Assembly: GCF_018729255.1 (NCBI RefSeq)
Contig: NZ_CP076061.1
Coordinates: forward strand, 806,001-870,000
DNA from: Cupriavidus sp. EM10
Lineage (GTDB): Bacteria; Pseudomonadota; Gammaproteobacteria; Burkholderiales; Burkholderiaceae
Length of the DNA stretch: 64,000 bases
Direction: 5' to 3'
Shown here: positions 63,807-64,000 of the stretch, piece by piece
Layout: every line of letters begins with the position of its first letter
Position numbering within the stretch: position 1 is the first letter of the stretch
Position numbers and translations under genes: made by a program
The notes under the pieces: model-generated
The model's input: only the letters and a program-made list of their open reading frames with translations
What the model was told of the DNA's origin: nothing
Database searches by the model: none

Positions 63807-64000
63807 ATGTCCTTCCAGACCCTCCCCCTTGCCACCGCGTCAGCCCGCCGCCTTGCACCTTCCCATCGTTGGAAGGTACTGGGCGTTGGCGTGGCGGCCA
63901 ACGCCAGCGTGCTGGCCGCCGTAAGCGGCATCCCTACCACTGCCGTCTGGATGCGCACCGGCTACCAGCTGGACACCGCGCAAGTCGGCCTGGCCGTCGG
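63807..64000 (+). CDS. Start of an MFS transporter, 3' end outside window
   Basis: Open from ATG at 63807 to the window end (64 codons): MSFQTLPLATASARRLAPSH, then WKVLGVGVAANASVLAAVSG and IPTTAVWMRTGYQLDTAQVG. The single hydrophobic segment and the short loop after it look like the first membrane helix and TM1-2 loop of an MFS transporter. It is divergent from the LysR gene. Confidence 0.6.
   Translation, partial: MSFQTLPLATASARRLAPSHRWKVLGVGVAANASVLAAVSGIPTTAVWMRTGYQLDTAQVGLAV

Overview
The window is GC-rich bacterial chromosome from a betaproteobacterium, most likely Burkholderiaceae and probably Cupriavidus or a close relative. That placement is inferred from four tripartite-tricarboxylate-type (Bug/TctC) periplasmic receptors, many LysR regulators next to small catabolic operons, a complete malonate decarboxylase cluster with a MadL/MadM transporter, and a SpoVR-YeaH-PrkA operon. 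I see no rRNA, tRNA, CRISPR array, insertion sequence or prophage.

Layout. 1-9.4 kb: acyl-CoA synthetase (ADP-forming type, running off the left edge) behind an IclR regulator, a TetR regulator, a Bug receptor, a histidine-phosphatase-fold protein, a LysE/RhtB exporter, a large lipoprotein hydrolase and a small secreted repeat protein. 9.7-18.4 kb: MscS-type channel, LuxR-type regulator, and the operon prkA-yeaH-spoVR with a structured leader. 19.3-26.2 kb: SDR, LysR, Bug, acyl-CoA dehydrogenase, MmgE/PrpD and MaoC-type hydratase genes that look like one acyl-CoA/branched acid catabolic island. 26.2-36.1 kb: DUF1996 lipoprotein, ThDP-dependent enzyme with its GntR regulator, VirK/YbjX protein, CsbD, a Cys-repeat periplasmic protein, a ModA-like binding protein, TetR plus YbfB-type MFS, and MarR. 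36.2-39.6 kb: EnvZ/OmpR-type two-component pair, EF-hand protein and a 55-residue-repeat secreted protein. 39.9-48.4 kb: mdcR, madM-madL and the divergent operon mdcABCDEGH for malonate uptake and decarboxylation. 48.5-57.7 kb: TauD-type dioxygenase with a Bug receptor, then a D-serine dehydratase-Bug-amidase-hydrolase operon with a divergent LysR. 57.7-64 kb: hydrolase/OsmC fusion, LysR with SDR, MarR, two small membrane-associated proteins, LysR and the start of an MFS transporter.

Ten otherwise intact genes are broken by eleven single-base deletions, most of them in G/C runs and never an insertion. I read this as a base-calling or assembly error pattern rather than mass pseudogenisation, and have annotated those genes at full length.

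No large unfamiliar defence or mobile system is visible. The most unusual items are two secreted repeat proteins (8986-9396 and 38706-39616), a periplasmic protein with three CX10C repeats (31831-32421), twin ATTCA-N7-TGAAT sites upstream of the first repeat protein, a two-copy 127-bp palindromic repeat placed at convergent gene ends, and several well-formed candidate operators (IclR, TetR, GntR, MarR, LysR and the mad/mdc divergent region).
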